Positions 1-4,905 of a DNA stretch of 5,642 nucleotides are shown here, piece after piece; positions within the stretch are counted from its first letter, which is position 1; the number at the start of each line of letters is the position of its first letter. This DNA is from Trueperaceae bacterium (GTDB lineage: Bacteria; Deinococcota; Deinococci; Deinococcales; Trueperaceae), in the NCBI GenBank assembly GCA_007130355.1, contig SLSQ01000044.1, forward strand, positions 1 through 5,642, in the 5' to 3' direction. Under the pieces are notes generated by a model. That model saw only the letters and a program-made list of their open reading frames with translations. It ran no database searches and was not told the origin of the DNA. The translations under genes were made by a program, and so were the position numbers.

Positions 1-1293
1 CAGGCCCAGCATCCGCACGTACGGGCGGGGCGCGGCGGCCAGGTCGGCGGCGGAGGCCCACACGATCGCGCCGGCCGGATCGAGCCGGTCGGGCACGCGG
101 ATCCGTTCGAGCGAAGCGTCGAGCGCGGCGGCGGGACCTTCGTCCAGCGCGCGGCGCCAGAGCCGGCGGGCGCGGCCGTTCAGCCACCGTTCGCCACTCG
201 CGCGGGCGTGGTCGGTCCCGCGGGCGACGTCCTCGCCCAGCGCGCGCAGGGTGGCGCGGGCGTCGTCGAGATCATCGCCCGCGTCCTCGAGGGCGCGGCG
301 CCAGCGGTCCAGGGTGGCGAGCGGCGCTTCGTCGGGCAGGAGCCGCGCCCAATCGTGCGGTAGGTCGCGCAGGTCGCGGGGCGCGCCGGCCCGGCGTGCG
401 GTGCGTACGAACCGCAGCGCACGCGCGCGGCTCAGGCCGCGCAGGATCAGGTCGGCGAGAGCGGCGGCGGCTTGCCCGTCGGGACCGGCGACGGCGGGTC
501 GGCCGTCGGCGGCGTGGAGCGGCAGGTCGGCGTCCTCGGCCAAAGAGAGCACGGCCTCGTCGTACGGACCGACGTGGGCGGCGACGATGGCGACGTCGTT
601 CGGGGGGACGTTCCGTTCGGCCAGCAGCCGGCGGGCCCAGCGGAACGCCTCGACCGCTTCGTGCCGCGGGTCGGCGCAGGAGACGCGGGCCAGCTCGGGC
701 GCGTGGACCGCGGGCGGTTCGTGCGCGACGCCGTCCGGCGGGCCGTGGGGCGGCTCGGGCGACCAGGAGGCCCAGCGGACGGACACGTAATCCGAAAGCG
801 CGTGCAGAAGCGGACGGAAGGCCGGGGGCAGGTGGTCGACGCGGTGCAGGTGCACCGGTCCGGTCACGGTGGGTGCGTGCCGGGCGTTCCGGATCGCGCG
901 CTCCGTGATTTCGGTCAGGGGCCGCGCACCGGCGGGGAGGGCGTCCCGCACGGCCGCGTCCAAGTCGGCGAGTTCGCGCCAGCGCCCTCCGCGGTCCGCG
1001 CGGGCGTTCAGGTCCAGACCAGCGTCCCAGGCGGCAAGGAGGGTGCCGGCCGCGGCGCGATCGAAGCCGGGCAGCTCCGCGATTCGGGCGAGCTCTCCGA
1101 GCGTCCGTTCTGGTACCTGCGCCACCGCCCGCCGCACGTCGACGGCGTCCGCGACGCGCACGAACGGCTCGGCCAGGCGGGCGGCCAGCCCGGCCAGAGT
1201 GGTGACGTGCAGGCCGTGGTCCCGGTCGTTCGCGGCGCGGTGGACGGCGACGCGGTGGGCGAGACGGGACGCGACGACGCGGGTACGGCGCAT
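1..1293 (-). CDS. AddB-like helicase/PD-(D/E)XK nuclease protein, N-terminal part (3' end beyond window)
   Basis: The reading frame is open for 431 codons and runs off the window at base 1, so only the N-terminal part is visible. The ATG at 1293 is preceded on the minus strand by GGAG with a 6-nt gap. Visible features resemble AddB-type proteins, in which an inactivated UvrD-like helicase region precedes a C-terminal PD-(D/E)XK nuclease. These are an opening VVASRLAHRV strand-helix; VHLHRVDHLPPAF near residue 147; and a DPRHEAVEAFRWARRLLAE helix (208-226), leading to VPPNDVAIVAAHVGPYDEAV (229-248). The visible part ends with YVRMLGL, where AddB proteins carry the VxxLGLNEGxFP-type motif. The N-terminus has no Walker A motif, unlike Bacillus AddB, so ATP binding is not expected there. 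By family, the role would be double-strand break end resection with an AddA partner, which would lie outside the window. The nuclease and any Fe-S cysteines cannot be seen. An exonuclease V gamma-like protein is the main alternative. Confidence 0.72.
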   Translation of the reverse strand, partial: MRRTRVVASRLAHRVAVHRAANDRDHGLHVTTLAGLAARLAEPFVRVADAVDVRRAVAQVPERTLGELARIAELPGFDRAAAGTLLAAWDAGLDLNARADRGGRWRELADLDAAVRDALPAGARPLTEITERAIRNARHAPTVTGPVHLHRVDHLPPAFRPLLHALSDYVSVRWASWSPEPPHGPPDGVAHEPPAVHAPELARVSCADPRHEAVEAFRWARRLLAERNVPPNDVAIVAAHVGPYDEAVLSLAEDADLPLHAADGRPAVAGPDGQAAAALADLILRGLSRARALRFVRTARRAGAPRDLRDLPHDWARLLPDEAPLATLDRWRRALEDAGDDLDDARATLRALGEDVARGTDHARASGERWLNGRARRLWRRALDEGPAAALDASLERIRVPDRLDPAGAIVWASAADLAAAPRPYVRMLGL

Positions 1294-1383
1294 GCGGAAC
1301 TCCAGACCTTCGGGACGGGACGACGGGGCGGATCGGAGGTGCGTGGGAGCGGGGTACGAGCACGGTACCGCGGGAACGGCGGG

Positions 1384-1400
1384 CGAACCCCGAGGGTTCG
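1384..1400. repeat. Perfect 7-bp inverted repeat, 3-nt spacer, in divergent intergenic region
   Basis: CGAACCC (1384-1390), spacer CGA, then GGGTTCG (1394-1400). It lies between the divergent nuclease and antitoxin genes, about 90 bp upstream of the nuclease start. GGTACC hexamers flank it at 1364-1369 and 1414-1419. It could be an operator or a hairpin in the nuclease leader. No T-tract follows on either strand. Confidence 0.45.
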
Positions 1401-1522
1401 GCGGGTGCCTAGGGGTACCGGGAGGTTCGTACCGGCCAGCTTGGACGGTGGATGCGACGGGGAGCGACGCGGGATACGGCCGGTCGTCGTCCGTTCCCAA
1501 AGCTGGAGATGTCACGTGCCGG

Positions 1523-1540
1523 ATTCCGGAAGACCGGAAT
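1523..1540. promoter_or_regulatory. Inverted repeat, candidate operator of the toxin-antitoxin module
   Basis: ATTCCGG (1523-1529), spacer AAGA, CCGGAAT (1534-1540): a perfect 7-bp inverted repeat. It ends 5 bp before the TACCAT box and 17 bp before the antitoxin ATG, so it covers the expected -35 and spacer region. AbrB-type antitoxins commonly repress their own operon by binding such palindromes. That this one is the operator is inference from position. The overlapping CCGGATTCCGG (1519-1529) is also palindromic. Confidence 0.5.
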
Positions 1541-1545
1541 TCGAG

Positions 1546-1551
1546 TACCAT
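1546..1551 (+). promoter_or_regulatory. Candidate -10 box (TACCAT) for a leaderless antitoxin transcript
   Basis: TACCAT matches TANNNT and ends 6 nt before the ATG at 1558, the arrangement known for leaderless genes in Deinococcota. The only purine-rich stretch near the start, GGAGG at 1552-1556, lies 1 nt from the ATG, too close for normal Shine-Dalgarno use, which fits a leaderless reading. No convincing -35 is visible; it would fall in the inverted repeat. Confidence 0.42.
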
Positions 1552-1557
1552 GGAGGC

Positions 1558-1812
1558 ATGAACCTCGTGAAGCTCGGCAAGAAGGGACAACTGTCGATCC
1601 CGCGGGCTTCTTTGAAGAAGATCGGGATCACGGACGAGCAGATGATGACCGTCGAAACGACCGACGATGGCGCCATCGTGTTGCGTCCCGCCGGGGTGTA
1701 TCCGCTCGAGATCTACGACGATGCCCGCATCGCCGAGTTCCTCGCCGAGGACGCGATGTCGCCGGACTTGAAGCAGGAGCTGGACGCGAGCTTCGCGTCG
1801 GACGAAGGCTGA
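1558..1812 (+). CDS. AbrB/SpoVT-fold antitoxin of a VapBC-like module
   Basis: 84-residue protein. Residues 1-47 form a swapped-hairpin AbrB/SpoVT DNA-binding domain: VKLGKKGQLSIPRASLKKIGI is the typical 'K-GQ-(S/T)IP' opening, followed by a VETTDDGAIVLRP strand pair. The acidic C-terminal tail (about 50-84: YDDARIAEFLAEDAMSP and onward) is the part that usually folds on the partner toxin. The inferred role is to bind and neutralise the downstream PIN RNase and to repress the operon as a dimer. The ATG at 1558 is chosen because the domain begins at once and a TACCAT box lies 6 nt upstream. GTG 1516, with GGAG 7 nt before it, would add 14 residues unlike the family; GTG 1567, 10 nt after GGAGG, would remove three. 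The toxin gene starts 10 bp after the stop codon. Confidence 0.88.
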   Translation: MNLVKLGKKGQLSIPRASLKKIGITDEQMMTVETTDDGAIVLRPAGVYPLEIYDDARIAEFLAEDAMSPDLKQELDASFASDEG

Positions 1813-1822
1813 CGACGCGAAC

Positions 1823-2248
1823 GTGCACGCGTTCTTGGATGCGAACGTACTCTTCACGGCCGCGATCACGCCCAGCGGCGTGTCGCGTGCCTTGGTCGAA
1901 ACGTCGCGACGAGGGCTCTGCCGCGCGCACACGTCTCGGTTCGCGGCCGACGAAGCGCTCCGGAACATCGCTCTGAAAGCTCCCGAACGCGAAGCGGACT
2001 TCGACTCGTTGCTCACGTCGGTCGCCGTCGTGGCCGAGGCCGACGCCAGACTCTCGGCATGGGCGCGGAGCGTCGTGGCTGCGAAGGACGCACCGATCCT
2101 CGCCGCGGCGGTCGCGGCTCGCTCCGACCTCTTGATCACCGGAGACCGAAGGCACTTCGGTGCGCACTTCGGGAGCAGGCTCCACGGTGTTCGCGTCGAA
2201 CCTTCGAGGGAGGCCCTGCGCGCGATCCTCGTGAACCATCGTTCCTGA
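1823..2248 (+). CDS. PIN-domain ribonuclease toxin (VapC-like, PIN_3 type)
   Basis: 141-residue protein spanning one PIN domain. It opens with FLDANVLFTA, the D-x-N strand of PIN nucleases. The four expected acidic metal-binding positions are all visible: D6, E44 (in ADEALRN), D89 (in AKDAPIL) and D108 (in LLITGDRRHF). The order and spacing fit the 'putative toxin-antitoxin toxin component, PIN family' group better than classical VapC. The inferred activity is Mg2+-dependent RNA cleavage that arrests growth when the AbrB-type antitoxin is lost; the RNA target is unknown. The GTG at 1823 is the only in-frame start that leaves the catalytic D near residue 6. No good Shine-Dalgarno sequence precedes it (the nearest is GAAGG, 14 nt away), so translation may be weak or coupled to the antitoxin, which would keep toxin below antitoxin. 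The gene is complete, with no sign of inactivation. Confidence 0.87.
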   Translation: MHAFLDANVLFTAAITPSGVSRALVETSRRGLCRAHTSRFAADEALRNIALKAPEREADFDSLLTSVAVVAEADARLSAWARSVVAAKDAPILAAAVAARSDLLITGDRRHFGAHFGSRLHGVRVEPSREALRAILVNHRS

Positions 2249-2283
2249 CTCGTGACCCTCGCGGCCGCGGCGCTCGGGCCGTA

Positions 2284-2312
2284 GCGCCCACCTCGGATCT
2301 CGAGGTGGGCGC
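2284..2312. terminator. 12-bp hairpin between convergent transcripts
   Basis: GCGCCCACCTCG (2284-2295), loop GATCT, CGAGGTGGGCGC (2301-2312): a perfect 12-bp GC-rich stem with a 5-nt loop. It lies 35 bp after the PIN toxin stop and 18 bp after the stop of the minus-strand NTF2-like gene, so it could end transcription from both sides. There is no T-tract on either strand, as is common for hairpin terminators in high-GC bacteria. Confidence 0.7.
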
Positions 2313-2330
2313 GCCGTCAACCGAACGCCG

Positions 2331-2792
2331 TCACTCCTCCTCGGGTTCGATCGCGGAGCTGCCGGTGTGGTCGAACATCCAGCCATCGTCCGTTCGGACG
2401 TACACGTTGGTGTAGTACCCCTCGAGCACCATCCCCTCCGTGTGGATGAGGGCCCAGTGGCCGAACGCGTACGCCACGTCCCCCATGACGCGGGTCTTGT
2501 GCCGCTCGAACTCGATCGTCGCGAACCCGGCATCGCGGAGCCCATGCACCAGGCCGGCGATCTGTTCGCGCCCTTCGGCGATCGTTCCCGTCGACGTCAC
2601 GTAGATGGCGTCGTCGGTGTACAACGCTCCGACACTCTGTGCGTCCCCTTCGATGTACAGGTTCTCCCAAGCCGCGCTCAGTCGGGTGAGGGCGTCTGCG
2701 TAGTTCGCTTGGGCCAGCGCAACGCCGGACCAAACGATGCTGAGGACGAACGCGAACCTCGCCAGTCCCGAACGACCGAGTCTTCGTGCCAT
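2331..2792 (-). CDS. Secreted NTF2/SnoaL-like protein, downstream paralogue
   Basis: 153 residues. The ATG at 2792 is set by an AAGGTGGTG Shine-Dalgarno (2798-2806), 5 nt away, and by the signal peptide that follows: basic MARRLGRSGLAR, hydrophobic FAFVLSIVWSGVALA, and a likely cleavage site after A27. The mature part matches small NTF2-like proteins of the SnoaL/DUF4440 kind: an N-terminal helix ending in GDAQSVGALYTDDAIYV (49-65), EGREQIAGLVHGL (73-85), and closing beta strands with GYYTNVYVRTDDGWMFDHTG. Many members are conical-fold binding proteins or small enzymes, but no catalytic set can be named here, so no reaction is assigned. It is a paralogue of the gene at 3132-3575. Both share W-E-x(6)-GDA-x2-V-x-ALYTDD, AGF, GxY-x2-VYV, and a SA-x2-P-x-EE ending. 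Its own promoter suggests separate transcription. It most likely acts outside the cytoplasm. Confidence 0.85.
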   Translation of the reverse strand: MARRLGRSGLARFAFVLSIVWSGVALAQANYADALTRLSAAWENLYIEGDAQSVGALYTDDAIYVTSTGTIAEGREQIAGLVHGLRDAGFATIEFERHKTRVMGDVAYAFGHWALIHTEGMVLEGYYTNVYVRTDDGWMFDHTGSSAIEPEEE

Positions 2793-2823
2793 GAGAACAC
2801 CACCTTCGAGGGGAATCTCGGGC
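2777..2823 (-). repeat. Duplicated leader/start segment, copy 1
   Basis: This 47-bp stretch covers the last 31 nt of the leader, the ribosome binding site and the first five codons. It matches 3560-3606 at 41 of 47 positions without gaps, as counted by hand. It includes a shared GGTGGTGTT around the Shine-Dalgarno and ATGGCACGAAG at the start. It marks the two NTF2-like genes as products of a duplication that included the 5' region. Confidence 0.85.
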
Positions 2824-2867
2824 AGTGGGAAGATGCGACGTGTCGGAGTGGAAAAGGATACGCAACA

Positions 2868-2883
2868 ATGCACCGAGTTGCAT
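2868..2883. promoter_or_regulatory. Inverted repeat overlapping the predicted transcription start of the downstream NTF2-like gene
   Basis: ATGCA (2868-2872), six bases, TGCAT (2879-2883). On the minus strand it begins 1 nt after the -10 box, so it covers the expected +1. It contains the 11-bp ACTCGGTGCAT (2868-2878, minus strand) that is identical in the other paralogue's leader at the same distance from the -10. Operator-like by position; the binding protein is unknown. Confidence 0.5.
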
Positions 2884-2884
2884 A

Positions 2885-2913
2885 AGAATAGGGGTCGCAT
2901 GGACCTGACGCAA
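2885..2913 (-). promoter_or_regulatory. Sigma-70-type promoter of the downstream NTF2-like gene
   Basis: On the minus strand: -35 TTGCGT (2913-2908), 17-bp spacer, -10 TATTCT (2890-2885). The same block, TTGCG-n3-GG-TCCA-n-GCG-n-CCCCTA-n2-CT apart from a 1-bp gap, stands before the paralogous gene. That conservation supports it more than consensus match alone. The predicted leader is about 85-90 nt. Confidence 0.68.
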
Positions 2914-3017
2914 GTGCTCGTACGGCCGAAACCGTCGAACAACTCGCACGACGCTCCGTTGTAGGGTACTCGGTTCGGCGTACGTCCAGGCTCGGAGTCC
3001 GAGTCCGGACGGAAACT

Positions 3018-3112
3018 GCCGGACGGCGAGTCGGCCACCGGCGTCGTGCCCGATGGCGCGGTAGGCCGTGGAACGTGGCCCTGAGCGGCCTCGATGGACT
3101 CGCCCGTCCGGC
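3018..3112. repeat. Long imperfect stem-loop, possible terminator of the upstream NTF2-like gene
   Basis: GCCGGACGGCGAGTC (3018-3032) pairs with GACTCGCCCGTCCGGC (3097-3112): 15 bp with a single bulged base. Inside it, GGCCAC (3033-3038) pairs with GTGGCC (3075-3080), directly stacked on the outer stem on one side. It starts 19 bp beyond the stop of the minus-strand gene at 3132. It could be a terminator, a structured RNA end, or the remnant of a small inverted-repeat element. No target-site duplication was noticed. Confidence 0.45.
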
Positions 3113-3131
3113 GTGGGGGGCGGAGCCGGGC

Positions 3132-3575
3132 CTACATCTCCTCGGGCGGGTCGGCGGCGGAGAAGTGCCGGTGGTACAGGCACGTCCCGTCTTGCACCAC
3201 GTAGACCACGATGTAGTCGCCGACCACGATCGGTTCGTCGTCGGGACCGAACAAAACGAACGTTCCGAGGCCGACCATCGCCCCTTCGGCGACGCGTTCG
3301 AGCGAGTCCTCCGTCACTTCGATGGTGAAGCCCGCTTCGACCGAATCCTGAGCGAAGGCCAGGAGCTCCTCGCTGCCCCAGTCCACGACGCCGTTCGCGT
3401 GGCGGAGCATGCCGTCGTCGGTGTAAAGGGCCGCGACGCCGGCCGCGTCGCCGGCGTTGAAGCGGTCCTCCCAGTCTTGGGCCGCGGTTTCGCACATCCC
3501 TTGTGCGAAGGCCGTCGACGCGAGCAGGAGTACCGCCAGCAGCGCCGTTCCCTTCCCTACGAGCCTTCGTGCCAT
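3132..3575 (-). CDS. Secreted NTF2/SnoaL-like protein, upstream paralogue
   Basis: 147 residues. The ATG at 3575 follows a GGAGGTG Shine-Dalgarno (3584-3590) with an 8-nt gap. The signal peptide reads basic MARRLVGKG, hydrophobic TALLAVLLLASTAFA, with likely cleavage after A24. The mature domain opens with AAQDWEDRFNAGDAAGVAAL and YTDDG (31-55), then WGSEELLAFAQDSVEAGFTIEV (66-87), and ends in a long strand pair with GDYIVVYVVQDG (119-130). This is the layout of NTF2-like proteins of the SnoaL/DUF4440 kind, which use a cone-shaped pocket to bind or convert small molecules. The ligand is unknown. C28 and C132 are the only two cysteines and could form a disulfide outside the cytoplasm; the paralogue at 2331-2792 has none in its mature part. 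The protein is clearly a diverged duplicate of that gene, with its own copy of the promoter. The two may form homo- or heterodimers. Confidence 0.85.
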   Translation of the reverse strand: MARRLVGKGTALLAVLLLASTAFAQGMCETAAQDWEDRFNAGDAAGVAALYTDDGMLRHANGVVDWGSEELLAFAQDSVEAGFTIEVTEDSLERVAEGAMVGLGTFVLFGPDDEPIVVGDYIVVYVVQDGTCLYHRHFSAADPPEEM

Positions 3576-3606
3576 GACAACACCACCTCCAAAGGGATTC
3601 TCGGGC
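3560..3606 (-). repeat. Duplicated leader/start segment, copy 2
   Basis: Partner of 2777-2823, with 41 of 47 positions identical. The differences sit mostly between GCCCGAGA and the Shine-Dalgarno, and the start region ATGGCACGAAG is unchanged. This copy has the better Shine-Dalgarno, GGAGGTG against AAGGTGG, which may give the upstream paralogue higher translation. Confidence 0.85.
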
Positions 3607-3631
3607 GTCGGAGAGGGAGCAGCTTGGCGGA

Positions 3632-3662
3632 ATGCATGACGATGCACGATGATGCACCGAGT
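3632..3662 (-). promoter_or_regulatory. Three phased TGCAT repeats in the leader of the upstream NTF2-like gene
   Basis: On the plus strand ATGCA begins at 3632, 3642 and 3652, exactly 10 bp apart, so the three units face the same side of the helix. The last merges into ATGCACCGAGT (3652-3662), which is identical to 2868-2878 before the paralogue. The block lies just downstream of the -10 box, where a bound protein would block or gate early transcription; it could also act in the RNA leader. The binding partner is unknown. Confidence 0.5.
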
Positions 3663-3668
3663 GTCGCG

Positions 3669-3698
3669 AGTGTAGGGGACGCGTGGATCCGAGCGCAA
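3669..3698 (-). promoter_or_regulatory. Sigma-70-type promoter of the upstream NTF2-like gene
   Basis: On the minus strand: -35 TTGCGC (3698-3693), 18-bp spacer, -10 TACACT (3674-3669). It aligns with the promoter at 2885-2913 with one extra base in the spacer, and in both the ACTCGGTGCAT element starts 6 nt after the -10. The predicted leader is about 85-90 nt. Confidence 0.68.
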
Positions 3699-3801
3699 GG
3701 GGACGCACCGGCGAATCCGCCGAACATCCGTAGCTGCGCCGGGTCGTTGCAGGCACCGTACAGCGCATGTGCCGTGCCGGGACCAAGAATCAAGGAGGCG
3801 C

Positions 3802-3823
3802 CGATTCGGTACGGTCCGAATCG
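3802..3823. promoter_or_regulatory. Perfect 8-bp inverted repeat upstream of the M28 peptidase gene
   Basis: CGATTCGG (3802-3809), spacer TACGGT, CCGAATCG (3816-3823). The spacer itself fits the TANNNT form of a -10 box, so a protein bound here would cover a promoter for the peptidase gene 74 bp downstream. No good -35 supports that promoter. As RNA it could form an 8-bp hairpin. Confidence 0.5.
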
Positions 3824-3896
3824 AACACGCCCGAACAGCGATTCGCCGCGGGAGGGCGCGGCCGAGGCGCGAACCCAGCGCCTTCGAGAGGACCGA

Positions 3897-4880
3897 ATGG
3901 TGCATCCACGCTCCGACCCGAACACCACGGAGGCCCGCCTCCGAGCCGACGTCCACGCCCTCGCGCGGCCCGAGGGTCGCCGCGTCGGCACGACCGGGCA
4001 CGCCGCCGCCGTGGCGTGGCTGAACAAGCGGCTCGAAGCCTCGGGCCTCGATCCCTACGGCGAGACGTACGCCCTGCCGTACGAGGTCGCACGCGCACGG
4101 TTCGTGAACCTGGCGGCCGTCGCGCCGGGACGCGATCGCGGCGTTACGCCGATCGTGCTCGGCGCGCACTACGACACGGCGGGCGACTGGCCCGGAGCGG
4201 ACGACAACGCCGCCGCCGTCGCGATCGCGCTGGAGGTCGGGGCGCGCCTGCGGGCCGATCCGGCGGCGCGGGACGTGGTGGTCGCCCTGTTCGACGCCGA
4301 GGAACCGCCGTACTTCCACTCGGCGGCGATGGGCTCGACCCGCTTCCTGCACGACCAGATGGCGGGTCCGGTGCACGCCGCGATGATTCTCGACCTGGTC
4401 GGCCACGAGCTCGAGGAACCCGGCACCTCCGACCTGACCTTCGTGACCGGCATGGAGAGCGATCCGGACCTGGAGCGTGCGATCGCCAGCCTGCCCGAGG
4501 TTGCGGGAACGCGCCTGGTGACGGCGCTCAACGCGTACGTGGGCGACCTGTCGGACCATCACGCGTTCCGCCTGGCGCGGATTCCGTACCTGTTCTTCAC
4601 CTGCGGCCGTTGGCGGCACTATCACCGCTCCACCGACACGCCCGACCGGTTGGCGTACGGAAAGATGGCGGCCCTCGCCGACGTGGTCGAGGCCCTGATC
4701 CGGGACGTGGCCGACAGGGTCCTGGAGGGTCCGTGGGAGGGCTACGACACGACGCCGACCGACGCGAGACTGATGCGCGCGGCGTTCGGACCGTTCCTGG
4801 AGCGTTCGGGCCTACGCCTCGAGACGCGGGACGACGTCGCGCGCCTGGTGGGGACGCTCCTGGAGCGGTTCGCCCTCTAG
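3897..4880 (+). CDS. M28-family zinc aminopeptidase-like protein
   Basis: 327 residues. The ATG at 3897 has GAGAGGA (3886-3892) 4 nt upstream, and the frame before it lacks family similarity. The protein is a co-catalytic di-zinc peptidase of family M28. All expected metal and catalytic residues are visible: H91 and D93 (LGAHYDT), bridging D103 (GADDN), catalytic base E135 and ligand E136 (DAEE), D166 (LDLVGH) and H221 (SDHHAF). The family motif YHRSTDTPDRL (242-252) follows. Residues 12-45 form the usual N-terminal region with RRVGTTGHAAAVAWL. There is no signal peptide or membrane segment, so it should act in the cytoplasm, unlike many secreted M28 enzymes. About 55 residues after the core (273-327) form a helical tail. 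The likely reaction is release of N-terminal amino acids from peptides; relatives also include glutaminyl cyclases and carboxypeptidases, so the substrate is open. It is convergent with the next gene, 25 bp away. Confidence 0.9.
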   Translation: MVHPRSDPNTTEARLRADVHALARPEGRRVGTTGHAAAVAWLNKRLEASGLDPYGETYALPYEVARARFVNLAAVAPGRDRGVTPIVLGAHYDTAGDWPGADDNAAAVAIALEVGARLRADPAARDVVVALFDAEEPPYFHSAAMGSTRFLHDQMAGPVHAAMILDLVGHELEEPGTSDLTFVTGMESDPDLERAIASLPEVAGTRLVTALNAYVGDLSDHHAFRLARIPYLFFTCGRWRHYHRSTDTPDRLAYGKMAALADVVEALIRDVADRVLEGPWEGYDTTPTDARLMRAAFGPFLERSGLRLETRDDVARLVGTLLERFAL

Positions 4881-4888
4881 GCGGAATC

Positions 4889-4901
4889 CGTGCGTCGCAC
4901 G
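4889..4901. terminator. Small hairpin between convergent peptidase and DUF6508-like genes
   Basis: CGTGCG, T, CGCACG: a 6-bp palindrome around a single central base, in the middle of the 25-bp gap between two stop codons. It is short and has no T-tract, but it is the only structure available to separate the two transcripts. As RNA it would form a 5-bp stem with a 3-nt loop. Confidence 0.3.
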
Positions 4902-4905
4902 TCCC

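Larger units (their letters stand above)
2793..3131. other. 339-bp spacer between the two NTF2-like genes
   Basis: No convincing gene is present. The part next to 2792 holds the duplicated leader, the ATGCACCGAGT element (2868-2878), and the promoter at 2885-2913. Similarity to the upstream region of the other paralogue continues beyond the -35 to about 2965, including on the minus strand a shared TGTTCG-x-CGG-x-TTCG stretch. The part next to 3131 holds a structured stretch (3018-3112) that may end the upstream gene's transcript. A direct repeat CCGGACGG occurs at 3005-3012 and 3019-3026. Confidence 0.7.
3576..3896. other. 321-bp divergent regulatory region between NTF2-like and M28 peptidase genes
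   Basis: No gene is supported here. The left part holds the leader, the phased TGCAT repeats and the promoter of the minus-strand NTF2-like gene. The right part, before the peptidase gene, holds a consensus AAGGAGG (3792-3798) with no usual start codon after it, the palindrome at 3802-3823, and a further CGATTCG half-site at 3839-3845. No clear -35/-10 pair for the peptidase gene was found. Confidence 0.7.

Noticed and set aside
272..1363. Minus-strand 363-codon open frame overlapping the AddB-like gene
   Set aside because: The product is almost only Arg/Pro/Ala, a frame-shifted shadow of the real frame that starts at 1293.
1441..1479. TTGGAC as a -35 box with GATACG as -10 for the antitoxin
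   Set aside because: The spacing is about 26 bp, far too long for a sigma-70 promoter.
472..1557. Long open plus-strand frame upstream of and in frame with the antitoxin
   Set aside because: It lies antisense to the AddB-like gene and gives low-complexity Gly/Arg/Val-rich protein; openness is explained by high GC. The antitoxin domain begins only at 1558.
2317..3786. Minus-strand 489-codon open frame across both NTF2-like genes
   Set aside because: It is out of frame with both genes and Arg-rich; the in-frame proteins have signal peptides, conserved motifs and Shine-Dalgarno sites. The internal similarity of its two halves only reflects the duplicated DNA.
3075..3896. N-terminal extension of the M28 peptidase frame
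   Set aside because: It is antisense to the NTF2-like gene and its promoter, with no family similarity. ATG 3897 has a ribosome binding site.
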